Shown here piece after piece: positions 17,828 through 26,460 of a DNA stretch of 64,000 nt. The notes beneath the pieces were generated by a model. The model was given only the letters and a program-made list of their open reading frames with translations. It searched no databases and was not told the origin of the DNA. A program made the position numbers and the translations under genes. This DNA comes from Bacteroidota bacterium (GTDB lineage Bacteria > Bacteroidota > Bacteroidia > Chitinophagales > Chitinophagaceae). Numbering within the stretch: the first letter of the stretch is position 1; each line of letters opens with the position of its first letter. The stretch lies in contig JAEZGI010000035.1 of assembly GCA_023416995.1 (NCBI GenBank), positions 62,001-126,000 on the forward strand. The letters are read 5' to 3'.

Positions 17828-18865
17828 TCAGTTCCCCACAATATCATTTGTCTTTTGGCCGGCACGTTGACGAAAATCCCCGAGCCTGAGCCCTAAGATC
17901 AGTAAACTACCGATCAGGGAAGGGATCACAAGGTTAATCACCCAGATCCCAAGCGTGGTGGCCAGGATACCGACAACATTAGCGTTAAAAAATTGTACCA
18001 GTTCTATACTTGCTTTGGCTCTGATGCCAAGATCTGTAAGAAACGCTATTGTCGGTGCTATTGCCAATACCACGAACATCACACTGATTGATAAGATAGT
18101 TTCCCGGGGTGTCATCAAAACCCCGAAGGCTTCAAACAACAAATGATATTGCAATAGGAAGACAATATATCTGATTCCGGATAAAGACAAAATTCTTAAG
18201 AGCACGGTTGCGTTAAACTCTTCTAAAAGTTTGATATACTTAAGAAATCTGGCAGGCAATGAAAGCTTTTCCAGCGTTCGTACCAACCATGAGATCTTAA
18301 AATAAAACAGCATGAGTAACACGCTGCCTGCGATAGATCCCCATAAAACCAATTGGAGCCAGAAAAGCACCGCGGCCGGCTGCTGAGCTTGTTCAAATAA
18401 ATGTTTGTGCAGAAAAACCAACCCGGTCGCACCAAAAACCAGGGTCACCAGTAGCTGCGCCATACTACATACTATAGTGAGCGATACAGCCTGGATCCTT
18501 TTGCCATCAGGGATGTAGAGGATTCTTCCAAAATATTCGCCAATGCGGTTAGGTGTAAAGAAGGCCATCGTTGTGCCTGTAAATACCGCCCGGAAAGATC
18601 GGAAAAAGGAAATACGGTGTAAATGAACAAGAGAAAGCTGCCATTTGCGGGCCTCCAGTCCCCAGTTCACAAACATGAGTAGCAACACCCACAAAAAATT
18701 AAACTTGCGAGGACCTTCGAAACTGGCACGTATGGCTGCAAGGGATAATCTCCACCCGTGTTGCCTCTGCAACTGATCGTAAATGGACACGGCCAGAATG
18801 CAAAACACCACTGGCCCTAAAAGATACTTGACTATTAATTTGATATTTTTGCTTTGCACGGGCAC
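17828..18865 (-). CDS. Lysylphosphatidylglycerol synthase TM-region / flippase-like membrane protein
   Basis: A 345-residue protein with about eight membrane helices, matching the UPF0104 / flippase-like domain (NIGEYFGR-type motif visible as PNRIGEYFGRI near residue 107). Members include the membrane half of MprF. No aminoacyltransferase domain is attached, so it is probably a lipid or glycan flippase-like protein; the substrate is unknown. The start is GTG at 18865 (a second GTG lies at 18859); the nearest ATG upstream is in another frame. Confidence 0.78.
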   Translation of the reverse strand: MPVQSKNIKLIVKYLLGPVVFCILAVSIYDQLQRQHGWRLSLAAIRASFEGPRKFNFLWVLLLMFVNWGLEARKWQLSLVHLHRISFFRSFRAVFTGTTMAFFTPNRIGEYFGRILYIPDGKRIQAVSLTIVCSMAQLLVTLVFGATGLVFLHKHLFEQAQQPAAVLFWLQLVLWGSIAGSVLLMLFYFKISWLVRTLEKLSLPARFLKYIKLLEEFNATVLLRILSLSGIRYIVFLLQYHLLFEAFGVLMTPRETILSISVMFVVLAIAPTIAFLTDLGIRAKASIELVQFFNANVVGILATTLGIWVINLVIPSLIGSLLILGLRLGDFRQRAGQKTNDIVGN

Positions 18866-18944
18866 GCATACGCAAGTTAAAGTAAGATCGGCTTAACTTC
18901 AATGTAACACTGAATAATCAACACGGCTAACAAGAACTATTATT

Positions 18945-19508
18945 TTGAGCAAGAAAAGCAAGGTGATATTGGGGATCGATCCTGGAACGGTGGTAATGGG
19001 TTATGGAGTAATATCGGTCACCTACAGCAAACCCGCTTTGATGGAGATGAGTATCCTGAAGCTAAGCAGTACACTTGACCACTACCAGAGGTTGCAGGCT
19101 ATACACGAAAAGGTAACTGAACTGATCGAACGGTTCCACCCTGATGGATTTGCCATTGAGGCCCCGTTTTTTGGAAAAAACGTACAAAGTATGCTTAAGC
19201 TTGGCCGCGCCCAGGGCGTAGCGATCGCAGCGGCAATTGCGGCCGGACTGCAGGTTTCAGAGTATTCTCCCAAAAAAGTAAAACAGTCCATTACCGGCAA
19301 TGGTAATGCAGATAAGGACCAGGTCTGGCGCATGTTACAGCACATCATGCAGATACAACATGCCGACCTGAAATACCTTGATTCATCTGATGCTTTGGCG
19401 GTTGCCGTATGTCATCACTTCCAGGATAATCCCCTGATGCAAAAAAGCGGTGGAAAAATAAAAAGTTGGGAAGACTTCGCCACAAAAAATCCCGGCCGCG
19501 TTCGCTGA
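18945..19508 (+). CDS. ruvC: Crossover junction endodeoxyribonuclease RuvC
   Basis: A 187-residue Holliday junction resolvase with the RNase H-like fold. The catalytic acids can be seen: Asp12 in LGIDPG, Glu72 in IEAPFFGKN and the Asp pair at about 146 and 149 before a His near 157. The start is TTG at 18945; the first in-frame ATG falls after the catalytic Asp12, so it cannot be the real start. The protein has a Lys/Arg-rich tail of about 25 residues. It converges on the HIT gene with 18 bases between. Confidence 0.95.
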   Translation: MSKKSKVILGIDPGTVVMGYGVISVTYSKPALMEMSILKLSSTLDHYQRLQAIHEKVTELIERFHPDGFAIEAPFFGKNVQSMLKLGRAQGVAIAAAIAAGLQVSEYSPKKVKQSITGNGNADKDQVWRMLQHIMQIQHADLKYLDSSDALAVAVCHHFQDNPLMQKSGGKIKSWEDFATKNPGRVR

Positions 19509-19526
19509 TGTGCCGGGATGATGTTT

Positions 19527-19916
19527 CTATAAGTTATTGAGTATTTTTTGCTGGGTGGCTTTCATTTCGTCCGGTGTCGTTTTCAACTTCGGTCGGGTGA
19601 AGTTAAGATCATCGGCGGTGTTGAGCGGTACGAGGTGCAAATGTGCATGAGGCACTTCAAGACCTATAACGCTAAGGCCACAACGCTTACAGTCGAACGA
19701 TTTTTCAATAGCCTTCGCAATGGGCTGCGCAAACAGGAGCAGCTCCGCGAGATACTTTTCTTCCAGATCAAAAAACTTATCCGTTTCCGTTTTCGGAATA
19801 ACAAGCGTGTGACCGGTAACAAGCGGCGCAATATCAAGGAATGCATAAAACAGGTCGTTCTCCGCTATTTTATAGGAAGGAATCTCGCCTGAAATGATTT
19901 TTGAAAATATACTCAT
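19527..19916 (-). CDS. HIT family protein (Hint-type nucleotide hydrolase)
   Basis: A 129-residue protein with the histidine triad HAHLHL at 90-95 and the family N-terminus IFSKIISGEIPSYKI. Hint-type members hydrolyse adenosine phosphoramidates and similar nucleotides. It starts 17 bases after the stop of greA on the same strand, so greA-HIT form an operon. Confidence 0.93.
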   Translation of the reverse strand: MSIFSKIISGEIPSYKIAENDLFYAFLDIAPLVTGHTLVIPKTETDKFFDLEEKYLAELLLFAQPIAKAIEKSFDCKRCGLSVIGLEVPHAHLHLVPLNTADDLNFTRPKLKTTPDEMKATQQKILNNL

Positions 19917-19933
19917 GCAAACGCTTTAAGATC

Positions 19934-20407
19934 TTAAACGGTAATATCTTCTATTTTAAGTTTAACAGTACCGGCGGGAATAGCAACCTCTACTACTTCG
20001 CCTGGTTCACGTCCAAGCAGCCCTTGTCCGATCGGTGAAGTGATAGATATCTTAGATTGTTTCAGGTCGGCCTCAGTTTCAGATACGATCTGGTAGGTCA
20101 CCTGTTTTTTTGTTTTCAGGTTAGTGATCTTTACTTTGGTCATGATAGATACTTTACTGGTATCTACATTCTCCGCATCCAGTACACGGGCACTGGCTAC
20201 TTCAGCTTCCAGCTTCTTTATCCTTGCTTCAAGTAAACCCTGCGCTTCTTTTGCGGCGTCGTATTCGGCGTTTTCTTTCAGATCTCCTTTCTCACGTGCT
20301 TCCGCAATAGCCGCAGCTGCCGCCGGGCGATCCACTGTCCGCATCCTGGTGAGCTCATCCTTCATTTGTTCAAGTGCGTCTTTAGAGACGTACAAAACAC
20401 TGGTCAT
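19934..20407 (-). CDS. greA: Transcription elongation factor GreA
   Basis: A 157-residue GreA: an N-terminal antiparallel coiled coil (about 1-75, tip acids in EKGDLKENAEYDAA) and a C-terminal FKBP-like domain (SPIGQGLLGREPGEVVEV). It rescues backtracked RNA polymerase by stimulating transcript cleavage. The frame is open up to 20527, but the ATG at 20407 is preceded, with a 6-base gap, by a perfect AGGAGG (20414-20419), rare for this phylum, which fixes the start. The leader holds a terminator hairpin just after a promoter. Confidence 0.96.
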   Translation of the reverse strand: MTSVLYVSKDALEQMKDELTRMRTVDRPAAAAAIAEAREKGDLKENAEYDAAKEAQGLLEARIKKLEAEVASARVLDAENVDTSKVSIMTKVKITNLKTKKQVTYQIVSETEADLKQSKISITSPIGQGLLGREPGEVVEVAIPAGTVKLKIEDITV

Positions 20408-20413
20408 AAGTAA

Positions 20414-20419
20414 CCTCCT
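20414..20419 (-). promoter_or_regulatory. Strong Shine-Dalgarno of greA
   Basis: Minus-strand AGGAGG, six bases before the greA ATG. Bacteroidota genes rarely use such strong sites, so it decides the start and suggests high translation. Confidence 0.8.
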
Positions 20420-20470
20420 TTGTTTTACGACAGCACTTGCCCTAACATGATGGCAAGCTGCTCCGTTATT

Positions 20471-20508
20471 AAAAAAAAAGAACAACGCTCCAGTCGCCTG
20501 AAGCGTTG
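20471..20508 (-). terminator. Intrinsic terminator in the greA leader
   Basis: On the minus strand an 11-bp stem (one G:T pair) closed by a GCGA tetraloop runs from 20508 to 20483 and is followed by TTC and nine T. It lies 63 bases before the greA ATG, inside the leader of a transcript that would start near 20518. It could also end read-through from the dehydrogenase gene upstream (stop at 20627). Confidence 0.8.
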
Positions 20509-20524
20509 CATTATTTGTTGGCGA

Positions 20525-20532
20525 CAAAAGTA
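20525..20532 (-). promoter_or_regulatory. -7 promoter box before the greA leader
   Basis: Minus-strand TACTTTTG, an exact TAnnTTTG match. The predicted start point, about 6-7 bases downstream, falls roughly ten bases before the terminator hairpin. The -33 region is weak. Confidence 0.55.
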
Positions 20533-20626
20533 GGCATTTTTCCTAACCGGAGCACCGTTCAAACATTAAAAAATATCATATTGTTTCCCCCCGCTTGTGT
20601 GGCAGGAGCTTTCCATGTATTAAAAA

Positions 20627-21553
20627 TCAGTTAATGTTCAGTTTCCGCAAAATGACGTCTGCCATTTTAAAATAAGCTTCATGGGAATAACCGGCAATAT
20701 GTGGGGTTATAATGACCGCCGGGTTGGCCAGTAACTCTTTTAACATCGAGCTTTCGGTCTCATTATAAACTGCAAGCTTTTCATTTTCAAGCACGTCCAA
20801 ACCAACACCTGAGATTTTACCATTTGCAAGTGCCCTGATAACTGCTGCGGTGTCATGTACTTTACCCCTGGAGGTATTAAGCATCACAGGGCTACGGCTC
20901 AATGAATTGAAGAATTCGTCGTTTGCAAAATGAAAGGTCTCTTCTGTAAGCGGTAAATGAAAGCTAACGACATCGGCATAACGGGCGATCTGTTCCACGT
21001 TTGCTTCCTTTATATAGCTTTTTCCAAAACCAAACTTGTATTTATCGTAGGCCAGCACAGTCACCCCAAACGGAGCCAGCAACCGGGCAAACTCGCTGCC
21101 TGTATTACCGTATCCGATGATACCTACTGTTTTCCCCGAGAGTTCTATCCCCCTGTTTGCATCACGGATCCATTTCCCCGCACGAACTTCAGCAAGGCTG
21201 CTACTGATACGGTTAAGCAGGTTTAATAACATACCCAAAGCGTGTTCAGCCACCGCGAGGCGGTTTCCTTCGGGACTGCTCACACAAATGATACCTTTCT
21301 GTTCAGCATAAACAGTGTCGATCAGTTCCATCCCGCTTCCGAGCCTGCCGATCCATTTCAAGTCCGGTGCACGATCAAGTATGTTCTTATCGATCTTCAG
21401 ACGCGTGGTGACGATGAGACCAGTGATCGCTCCTATTTCTGACTCAAGTTCTTCGTAAGTTATTTGCGGCTTATGAATTACCTCGTAGCCTTTTTTCAAC
21501 AAAGTTTCCGGTAAATGCTGATGCACATTGGCGGTTATCAATACTTTCTGCAA
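20627..21553 (-). CDS. D-2-hydroxyacid dehydrogenase (SerA-like)
   Basis: A 308-residue NAD-dependent dehydrogenase of the D-isomer 2-hydroxyacid family. The Rossmann motif is GIIGYGNTG at about 144-152, the catalytic Arg lies in LNTSRG, the Glu in GLDVLENE and the His in TPHIAG. It could act on 3-phosphoglycerate or another 2-hydroxyacid; no ACT domain is present. The start is TTG at 21553, three bases after the rsmA stop; the first ATG would remove the first beta strands, so translation is probably coupled to rsmA. Confidence 0.88.
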   Translation of the reverse strand: MQKVLITANVHQHLPETLLKKGYEVIHKPQITYEELESEIGAITGLIVTTRLKIDKNILDRAPDLKWIGRLGSGMELIDTVYAEQKGIICVSSPEGNRLAVAEHALGMLLNLLNRISSSLAEVRAGKWIRDANRGIELSGKTVGIIGYGNTGSEFARLLAPFGVTVLAYDKYKFGFGKSYIKEANVEQIARYADVVSFHLPLTEETFHFANDEFFNSLSRSPVMLNTSRGKVHDTAAVIRALANGKISGVGLDVLENEKLAVYNETESSMLKELLANPAVIITPHIAGYSHEAYFKMADVILRKLNIN

Positions 21554-21556
21554 GGG

Positions 21557-22309
21557 TTATCTCATTTTAAAGGTCAAAGCCGCAAATTCAGCTACAGTCA
21601 ACTGTTCGGCCCTGCGGTTAAATAATTCATCTTCAAGGTCAGCAGGGTCAAATAAAGCACGGACGGCATTTCGCAGCGTCTTACGGCGTTGGCTAAACGC
21701 AGTTTTCACAAGTACAAACAGGGCCCTTTCTGATTTCATTTTCACCGCCTCTTTAACGGGTGTCAGACGGATTACTGCACTCTTTACCTTAGGCGGTGGG
21801 TTAAAACTATTTTCATCTACCTCAAACAAATATTCCACATCATAAAACGCCTGGATCAATACGCTGGTTACACCATATACTTTCGAACCTGCTGCGGAAG
21901 CAACCCGCTCCGCCACTTCCTTCTGAAACATACCTATCACGCATTCCACCGATTCTTTCCAGTCAAGCACCCTGAACAGGATCTGTGAGGAAATATTGTA
22001 CGGGAAGTTGCCAATCACAGTAAAAGGTTCTGCGAATGGTTGTTGCATTTGGAGAAAGTCGGTATGAATAATTTTCCCTTCAAGTACCGGGTAATTTTTT
22101 TGCAGCCATTCTACCTTTTCATCATCAATCTCAACACAACGAAATTCGATGTCTGGAATAACTGCAAGGTATTTGGTAAGAGCGGCGCCACCGGGGCCTA
22201 TTTCTACCAGTCTTTCGAAAGGCTTTTCCTGCAAAACAGCCACAATGCGTTTACAGATTGCCTCATCTTTAAGAAAATGCTGGCCCAGTGATTTTTTTAG
22301 CGTATACAT
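21557..22309 (-). CDS. rsmA: 16S rRNA dimethyladenosine transferase RsmA (KsgA)
   Basis: A 250-residue methyltransferase that dimethylates two adjacent adenosines near the 3' end of 16S rRNA. Motifs: KKSLGQHFLKD at the N-terminus, SAM-binding EIGPGGAALT, the acidic CVEID and the catalytic NFPYNIS (usual form NLPYNIS). The ATG at 22309 is preferred to the one at 22330, because the promoter -7 box covers the upstream ATG and an AGGA lies five bases before 22309. Confidence 0.96.
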   Translation of the reverse strand: MYTLKKSLGQHFLKDEAICKRIVAVLQEKPFERLVEIGPGGAALTKYLAVIPDIEFRCVEIDDEKVEWLQKNYPVLEGKIIHTDFLQMQQPFAEPFTVIGNFPYNISSQILFRVLDWKESVECVIGMFQKEVAERVASAAGSKVYGVTSVLIQAFYDVEYLFEVDENSFNPPPKVKSAVIRLTPVKEAVKMKSERALFVLVKTAFSQRRKTLRNAVRALFDPADLEDELFNRRAEQLTVAEFAALTFKMR

Positions 22310-22318
22310 ATGTTCCTG

Positions 22319-22351
22319 CAAAATTACCATTATTCATGCGGTATTGTCAAA
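22319..22351 (-). promoter_or_regulatory. Promoter of rsmA (-33 and -7)
   Basis: Minus-strand TTTG at 22348-22351, 21-base spacer, then TAATTTTG at 22319-22326. Both elements fit the Bacteroidota consensus. The transcript would start near 22313, only a few bases before the ATG at 22309. Confidence 0.65.
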
Positions 22352-22424
22352 AGCTGATTTATGGTGACCCGGGTTGTGACGCCTAATTTAAACAGACTAA
22401 CGTATCTTAGCCGATTAGAAATAC

Positions 22425-23534
22425 ATGTCAATGAATTCGCAACATCCAAGGCCAATAATAGGAATTTCGATAGGTGACCTGAACGGGATCGGCCCCGAAG
22501 TAGTGATAAAGGCATTTGCTGATGCGCGGATGCTTGAGATCTGCACGCCGGTGATTTTTGCCTCGAACAAGGTTATAAATTTCTATCGCAAATCGGTGCC
22601 GGACGTGAACCTGAACTACCAGATCATAAAAGACTTTAGTCGCATCAATCCAAAGCAGATCCACATCTTCCAGGTTTGGGAGGAGGAATTGGCGATCACC
22701 CCCGGGCAGCTTTCCGAAACAGGCGGCAAATATGCGGTAAAGTCGCTGGTGGCAGCAGTAGAGGCCTTGCATGAAAATAAGATTGATGGTCTTGTTACGG
22801 CGCCGTTACATAAAAAAAATACCCAGTCTGAAGCGTTTAACTTTACCGGTCACACTCCCTTTTTAAAACATGTATTTGGTGCTAAAGATGTGGTGATGTT
22901 TATGACCGCTCAAAATTTCAGAGTAGCATTGCTTACAGAGCATATCCCTATCAGCGATGTTGCTGTGCATATTACCCGTGAAGCCATTGTATCCAAACTT
23001 CAACTTATAAATCAATCATTGATCCGCGACTTTGGTATCGATAAACCAAAAATAGCCGTGTTGGGTCTCAACCCGCATGCAGGTGATGAAGGATTAATCG
23101 GCAAGGAAGAAGAAGAGATTATCAAACCTGCAATCAAAGAGGCAAAACACCAGATGCTGGTGATGGGCCCATACAGTGCTGACGCCTTTTTTGCCCGCGG
23201 TCATCACGAAAAATTTGACGCGGTACTTGCGATGTATCACGACCAGGGACTGATACCATTCAAGTCTTTTGCCATTGGTGAAGGAGTGAATTTTACAGCA
23301 GGTATACAGGGTGTACGCACCTCACCGGATCACGGAACCGCCTTTGATATTGCAGGCAAAAACAAGGCTGATGCCGCTTCATTTATCACTGCAATCTACG
23401 AGTGTGTTGATATCATCAGGCGCCGGCAGGAATACGCGGACAACCGGAAAAATCCATTGAAGAAGATGACCTCAGTTATTCTTGCCAACGCGGTAGATGA
23501 AGCTATTGCGGAAAACACTGACCCGGTAGGCTAA
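22425..23534 (+). CDS. pdxA: 4-hydroxythreonine-4-phosphate dehydrogenase PdxA
   Basis: A 369-residue enzyme of pyridoxal phosphate synthesis (DXP-dependent route). It shows the family N-terminus IGISIGDLNGIGPEV, TAPLHKK, the metal-ligand His in FTGHTPFL, LNPHAGDEGLIG and YHDQGLIPFK. A second in-frame ATG (22431) is possible. A -7-like TATCTTAG (22403-22410) lies 14 bases before the start. It is divergent from rsmA, an arrangement seen widely in bacteria, where pdxA and rsmA are often linked. Confidence 0.96.
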   Translation: MSMNSQHPRPIIGISIGDLNGIGPEVVIKAFADARMLEICTPVIFASNKVINFYRKSVPDVNLNYQIIKDFSRINPKQIHIFQVWEEELAITPGQLSETGGKYAVKSLVAAVEALHENKIDGLVTAPLHKKNTQSEAFNFTGHTPFLKHVFGAKDVVMFMTAQNFRVALLTEHIPISDVAVHITREAIVSKLQLINQSLIRDFGIDKPKIAVLGLNPHAGDEGLIGKEEEEIIKPAIKEAKHQMLVMGPYSADAFFARGHHEKFDAVLAMYHDQGLIPFKSFAIGEGVNFTAGIQGVRTSPDHGTAFDIAGKNKADAASFITAIYECVDIIRRRQEYADNRKNPLKKMTSVILANAVDEAIAENTDPVG

Positions 23535-23565
23535 CGATCATTCTTTACGGCGACTCAGTAAATTA

Positions 23566-24270
23566 TCATCCTTCAAACACTGAGGCAGAAATCCCTTTGT
23601 TGATCCTGTAATTTTTATACGAGATTTCCACCCGCCCTTTTTGCGGCACTGTGTTATCGTTGTACACAGGCTTTTCACCTGTGTCGTAATCAAAAGCAAG
23701 CCCTTTAGGCAATTTGTAATTCTGTGTGTTGAACAGGAACACCACTTTATCTGGCAATCCCCATTTTGCAAACTTTCCGTAGCTAAGCTCAATTTCATAC
23801 GTTCCTGACTCGCGGGTAGTAGTGATGGCTTTTCGTACCAGGGCATTTTTTTCATCAATGTATAGAGTAGAAACAACTATATCCGAAGCTTCCGACAGCG
23901 GTAATAGTTTCACAACACTCAGTTGCTGCCCGTTTTGATTAACGATCCCGGCAGGCACCGCAGTGTATTCGCCATTTCCTGCAAAAAGGCTGTTCATGTT
24001 CACGCTCATCCCTCCTTTTGGCACAACCGAAATCCCGTCTTTCTTTTTGATTTTAAATTTATCCGGATTTTTATAATATACGGTGATAGACGATTCCGGC
24101 ACTTTCATAAACGAAACATTTGTTTTCAATACGCCCTCAGCCTCATAGTCTTTAACCATATTGAGTTTGTCACGCACCCGTTTTACTAGTGCGTCTGCAT
24201 CCTGGGCAACCAGTCCACCTGCTGCCAGGGTGTTTACCAGCAACAAAACAGTAGTATAAATGACTTTCAT
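23566..24270 (-). CDS. LolA-like outer-membrane lipoprotein-sorting protein
   Basis: A 234-residue exported protein with a signal peptide (about 1-22, ending GGLVAQ). The pattern of one helix (ADALVKRVRDKLN) followed by a long curved beta-sheet with alternating hydrophobic residues and the phrase YYKNPDKFKIKKK fits the LolA/LolB-like fold. Such proteins carry lipoproteins or other lipids across the periplasm. Its exact cargo is unknown. The ATG at 24270 is chosen since the open frame upstream overlaps the neighbouring gene and terminator. Confidence 0.75.
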   Translation of the reverse strand: MKVIYTTVLLLVNTLAAGGLVAQDADALVKRVRDKLNMVKDYEAEGVLKTNVSFMKVPESSITVYYKNPDKFKIKKKDGISVVPKGGMSVNMNSLFAGNGEYTAVPAGIVNQNGQQLSVVKLLPLSEASDIVVSTLYIDEKNALVRKAITTTRESGTYEIELSYGKFAKWGLPDKVVFLFNTQNYKLPKGLAFDYDTGEKPVYNDNTVPQKGRVEISYKNYRINKGISASVFEG

Positions 24271-24333
24271 TATTTGCCTTTCTGATATTACAAACCGTAA
24301 GCAGTATAGTTCTACCTGCCGGGTTATAGCTGC

Positions 24334-24379
24334 AAAAAAAGGAAGGAATAACAACCTTTTAGTTATTAACCCTTCCTTA
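24334..24379 (-). terminator. Intrinsic terminator after the TIM-barrel gene
   Basis: Minus-strand hairpin with outer stem AAGGAAGG/CCTTCCTT, partly mismatched inner stem, and a run of seven T. It lies 19 bases past the stop at 24398. Confidence 0.75.
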
Positions 24380-24397
24380 GATTTTAAATAAGTCTGT

Positions 24398-25327
24398 TTA
24401 CATAAAGCTGTCAGACTCGCGGTAAGCTTTGATGAGGGCAAGCTCACCATCCTTACCGGGTTTTGCATTGCCATGTTCCATTCCCATCACACCACGATAG
24501 CCTTTATCATAGATATGTTTGAAGATATTTTTATAGTTCATCTCACCGGTAGTTGGTTCTTTCCGACCGGGGTTATCACCAATCTGGAAGTAACCGATCT
24601 CATCCCATGATTTATTGATGTTATTGATGATGTCGCCTTCATTGCGTTGCATATGATACATATCAAACAAGAACTTACAGGAAGGACTTCCTACCGCCTG
24701 GCAGATCATGTATGTCTGATCTGAATGACGCAGAAACAAATCCGGGTTATCACTGAGCGCTTCAAGAACCATTACCAGTCCATGAGGTTCGAGGATCTTA
24801 CTGCCGATACGCAGGGCTTTGATTACATTAGCAGTCTGATACTCGAATGAAAGCCTTCTTTCGTAATTACCGGGAACAACGGTGAGGTGTTTTGCATTAC
24901 AACGTTTAGCAACTTCGATGGCTGTTTTGCAATCTGCCACCATCTTATCTATCCACTCCTGTTTACCAGTAGTCAAAGTTGTTTTCCAGTGCCAGTTATC
25001 GGTAGTGATCACAAACACTCCCATCTTCATACCAAGTTTAGCAAGAAGGTCACCGATCTTTTTCTGTTCTTCAACCGGGCGTGACATCATGCCATTATCT
25101 TCAATAGAACGAAATCCGCGGTCGTAGGCCCATCTTATCTGATCCGTAAAATCTTTGCCTGCGTTGGCAGCAAACATCCCGTCGTGAAATCCGTAGTCGA
25201 GGTTAAAAGGCTTGTCAGCGGTAATATCCGCTTCAGAAGTTTTTTGCTCTGTTGCCAGGAGACTGGTGGACCCAAGTAAACCAGCACCGGCAAGCATCGT
25301 TTGTTGCATGAACTTTCTTCGTTGCAT
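24398..25327 (-). CDS. Exported TIM-barrel isomerase/epimerase (hydroxypyruvate isomerase-like)
   Basis: A 309-residue protein of the sugar phosphate isomerase/epimerase (AP endonuclease 2-like) TIM-barrel superfamily. The N-terminus MQRRKFMQQ plus a hydrophobic stretch resembles a Tat signal. Metal-binding residues in the family positions can be seen: Glu in VLEALSDN, Asp-His in FDMYHMQ, Gln in FQIGDNPGR and Glu in GMEHGN, close to the hydroxypyruvate isomerase pattern. The substrate is unknown. It is divergent from the SUMF1-like and Gfo/Idh/MocA genes, and the three probably serve one carbohydrate pathway. Confidence 0.85.
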   Translation of the reverse strand: MQRRKFMQQTMLAGAGLLGSTSLLATEQKTSEADITADKPFNLDYGFHDGMFAANAGKDFTDQIRWAYDRGFRSIEDNGMMSRPVEEQKKIGDLLAKLGMKMGVFVITTDNWHWKTTLTTGKQEWIDKMVADCKTAIEVAKRCNAKHLTVVPGNYERRLSFEYQTANVIKALRIGSKILEPHGLVMVLEALSDNPDLFLRHSDQTYMICQAVGSPSCKFLFDMYHMQRNEGDIINNINKSWDEIGYFQIGDNPGRKEPTTGEMNYKNIFKHIYDKGYRGVMGMEHGNAKPGKDGELALIKAYRESDSFM

Positions 25328-25455
25328 CTGGAGAATTTTTGACTAAATGTAATGACATTATACTGCAAGACATCAATAATTTTTGCCCTTCCTGTCTAAA
25401 AGGGAGACCAGTTCTTTGATTATTTACTAACTTGTCGCTCGCCAAATTGACATAA

Positions 25456-26415
25456 GTGAAAAAGACAGGATTATTGTTAGCAGGCTGCTGCGCTTTCCAG
25501 CTATTAACAGCGCAGGTGAAGCCTACATCTTTTCAACCCTACGAACAAAACATTAAGGGTACAGCTGTAAAGTTTAAAATGGTGCCTATCCCGGCGGGAA
25601 GTTTCACCATGGGAAGCCCAGCCTCCGAAAAAGGCAGAAAATCTGATGAAGGCCCACAGCAAAAAGTAACACTCGATGCTTTCTGGATGGGCATTCACGA
25701 AGTTACGCATGATGAGTTTCTTGTTTTTTTTGATGATGAAAATAGTAGCAGAAATGATGATGTTGATGCGGTAACCCGACCCACTGCTCAATACATTGAT
25801 CTTAGCTGGGGAATGGGAAAACAGGGTGGATTCCCCGTCAACAGCATGAGCCACCATACCGCGATGATGTATTGTCATTGGTTATACCAGAAAACCGGGG
25901 TATTTTATCGTTTACCTACCGAAGCAGAGTGGGAATATGCCTGCAGGGCAGGAAGCAAAACTGCCTGGCCATTTGGGAACGATCCGAAACTACTTGACCA
26001 GTATGCGTGGCATTCAGGAAACAGTAAAAATAAATACCAGAAGGTTGGACAGAAAAAACCCAATGCCTGGGGTTTGTATGATATGCTTGGCAATGTAAGC
26101 GAATGGACACTTGACCAATACCTGCCAGACTATTTTACAAAGATCGCCGGCAAAGCAACCAACCCGCGTATACCGCCGGCTAATAAATATCCAAAATCGG
26201 TACGTGGCGGGGGCTATACTGAAGGCTCAACCGATATGAGGAGCGCAAACCGGATGAAGTCAGATCCTTCATGGAACAAACGCGATCCGCAGATACCAAA
26301 AAGTAAATGGTGGCTCACAGACGGTATGTCAGTTGGATTTCGCCTGGTGAGCCCGCTTAAACAACCTACAAAAGCTGAGGCAGAAGACTTTTATAAACAA
26401 TATATTTCTTTGTAA
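25456..26415 (+). CDS. SUMF1/EgtB-type domain exported protein (formylglycine-generating-enzyme-like)
   Basis: A 319-residue protein with an N-terminal signal (GTG start; LLAGC could be a lipobox, but the hydrophobic stretch continues to LLTAQ). The body has the SUMF1 fold pattern: MVPIPAGSFTMGS, RLPTEAEWEYACRAG, GLYDMLGNVSEW, VRGGGY and SVGFRLV. The C-terminal part lacks the two active-site Cys of true formylglycine-generating enzymes, so it is probably not a sulfatase activator, and no sulfatase gene is nearby. Its role is unknown; the location suggests a carbohydrate-binding or accessory job. Confidence 0.82.
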   Translation: MKKTGLLLAGCCAFQLLTAQVKPTSFQPYEQNIKGTAVKFKMVPIPAGSFTMGSPASEKGRKSDEGPQQKVTLDAFWMGIHEVTHDEFLVFFDDENSSRNDDVDAVTRPTAQYIDLSWGMGKQGGFPVNSMSHHTAMMYCHWLYQKTGVFYRLPTEAEWEYACRAGSKTAWPFGNDPKLLDQYAWHSGNSKNKYQKVGQKKPNAWGLYDMLGNVSEWTLDQYLPDYFTKIAGKATNPRIPPANKYPKSVRGGGYTEGSTDMRSANRMKSDPSWNKRDPQIPKSKWWLTDGMSVGFRLVSPLKQPTKAEAEDFYKQYISL

Positions 26416-26460
26416 CTTACTGTTCACTTCGATTTAATAATTAATGTCAAACCAAAAGTC

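Noticed and set aside
20408..20527. N-terminal extension of GreA by 40 residues
   Set aside because: The extension reads through the terminator hairpin and T-run, and a perfect AGGAGG marks the internal ATG.
22310..22330. Upstream ATG (22330) as the rsmA start
   Set aside because: The promoter -7 box at 22319-22326 lies between this ATG and the next one, and the AGGA signal precedes 22309.
25456..26415. True formylglycine-generating enzyme (sulfatase activator)
   Set aside because: The active-site Cys pair is not seen in the C-terminal part and no sulfatase gene is nearby; only the fold is claimed.
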